DNA from: Candidatus Leptovillus affinis
GTDB taxonomy: Bacteria; Chloroflexota; Anaerolineae; Promineifilales; Promineifilaceae
Length of the DNA stretch: 64,000 bases
Reading direction: 5' to 3'
Assembly (NCBI GenBank): GCA_016705235.1
Contig: JADIYP010000006.1
Coordinates: 1,302,001-1,366,000 of the forward strand
Within the stretch, counting starts at the first letter, position 1. The number at the start of each line of letters is the position of its first letter. The notes beneath the pieces are model-generated. The model worked only from the letters and a program-made list of their open reading frames with translations, made no database searches and was not told where the DNA came from. The position numbers were made by a program, and so were the translations under genes. Positions 63,639 through 64,000 of the stretch are shown here, piece by piece.

Positions 63639-64000
63639 TTACTCTACATAAGCAACATAGCCGGCCTGATCGTCTGGCTCGATTTTGAAGTAGCCCAGAT
63701 TGGCGCCTTCTTGCATGAGTTGTTTAAACTGGCTGTACCCGTAGATAGATTCGTCAAACCCGCCATATTTTTGCAGCAGGCTGGCCTTGATATATGGGAA
63801 AAGCGCCCTGTCCCGTTTCGACGCTTTAAGGATTTCGACGATTTCCTTAAAAATTCCTTCCAGTTCTTCCGGTATGGTCGAAGGTTTATGGTTCTGTTGC
63901 GGCAAGGTTAACCAATCTCTTAAACCGGCCGTATGCAGACTGAAATACCCTTTACTTTCGCCAAGTTCCATCATGGATTTGAATTTTTCAAAGCCGTAGA
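63639..64000 (-). CDS. C-terminal part of an OST-HTH/LOTUS-domain protein (partial)
   Basis: The frame is open to the right end of the window, so the ATG inside it at 63974 is not the start. Two similar units are visible: YGFEKFKSMMELGESKGYFSLH, split by the window edge, and YGYSQFKQLMQEGANLGYFK. Both fit the last helix and wing of the OST-HTH/LOTUS domain. In bacteria these domains often follow a NYN ribonuclease domain, which would lie outside the window. They are thought to bind RNA. The residues between the units are charged and flexible. Confidence 0.6.
   Translation of the reverse strand, partial: YGFEKFKSMMELGESKGYFSLHTAGLRDWLTLPQQNHKPSTIPEELEGIFKEIVEILKASKRDRALFPYIKASLLQKYGGFDESIYGYSQFKQLMQEGANLGYFKIEPDDQAGYVAYVE

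Overview
The window reads as ordinary chromosome of a GC-rich bacterium, most likely a member of the Chloroflexota (Anaerolineae/Caldilineae/Ardenticatenia-like). This placement is inferred from gene content: many Thr/Pro-rich lipoproteins, a bacterial mevalonate operon with archaeal-style thiolase, HMG-CoA synthase and DUF35, a MoeA-PBP fusion, and a bifunctional formiminotransferase-cyclodeaminase. No 16S rRNA is present. The most striking global property is an octamer palindrome, ACGGCCGT (often AACGGCCGTT). By hand I count about 130 copies in 64 kb, in genes and between genes, where one or two would be expected by composition. It behaves like the highly iterated palindrome HIP1 of cyanobacteria.

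Layout. 1-4.8 kb: end of an unknown gene, a RING-like zinc protein, and a MoxR / DUF58 / DUF4129 operon. 4.8-8.3 kb: a small membrane protein, ftcD and an M23 lipoprotein. 8.3-11.4 kb: an SDR coupled to a MoeA-PBP fusion, then tRNA-Lys. 11.5-17.1 kb: signal peptidase I, a YgiT-type zinc finger protein, a frameshifted nucleotidyltransferase, an unknown protein, a receiver-CpaE fusion and a frameshifted membrane-anchored protein. 17.4-21.9 kb: mevalonate operon (HMG-CoA reductase, HMG-CoA synthase, a thiolase lacking the usual Cys and His, DUF35). 22.4-26.1 kb: SUMF1-type lipoprotein and a broken GH3 glucosidase. 26.1-30.1 kb: an accessory zone with a VapC/DUF2281 pair, a fused scar of an ABC ATPase and a tyrosine recombinase, and an AT-richer Rhs/M23 toxin remnant followed by a lipoprotein. 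A 51-bp tandem repeat lies at 30.1-30.4 kb.

30.5-51 kb is a saccharide-use region: GH130, ChbG-type deacetylase, PIG-V-like transferase, sugar ABC permeases, fragments of a GH2 enzyme and of a second permease, two GH94 phosphorylases, GH18, a BadF-type sugar kinase, GH4, a sugar-binding protein, a ROK kinase, a LacI repressor and a clan-A-like glycosidase. LacI-type palindromes lie before the repressor and before the glycosidase-GH94 pair. Together they would import beta-linked oligosaccharides, cleave them by phosphorolysis or hydrolysis, and phosphorylate the released sugars. No ABC ATPase gene for the importer is in the window.

51-64 kb: a holin-like/phosphodiesterase fusion, a very large membrane protein ending in a phospholipase D domain, a four-META-domain lipoprotein, a DUF1269 protein (paralogue at 36 kb), a P-type ATPase and the end of a LOTUS-domain protein. 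Several genes are split by one-base indels, mostly in short homopolymers, and there is a 41-base G run. This looks at least partly like sequencing or assembly error, so the broken genes should not be taken as biology without read checks. At least three families of short palindromic intergenic repeats recur through the window.
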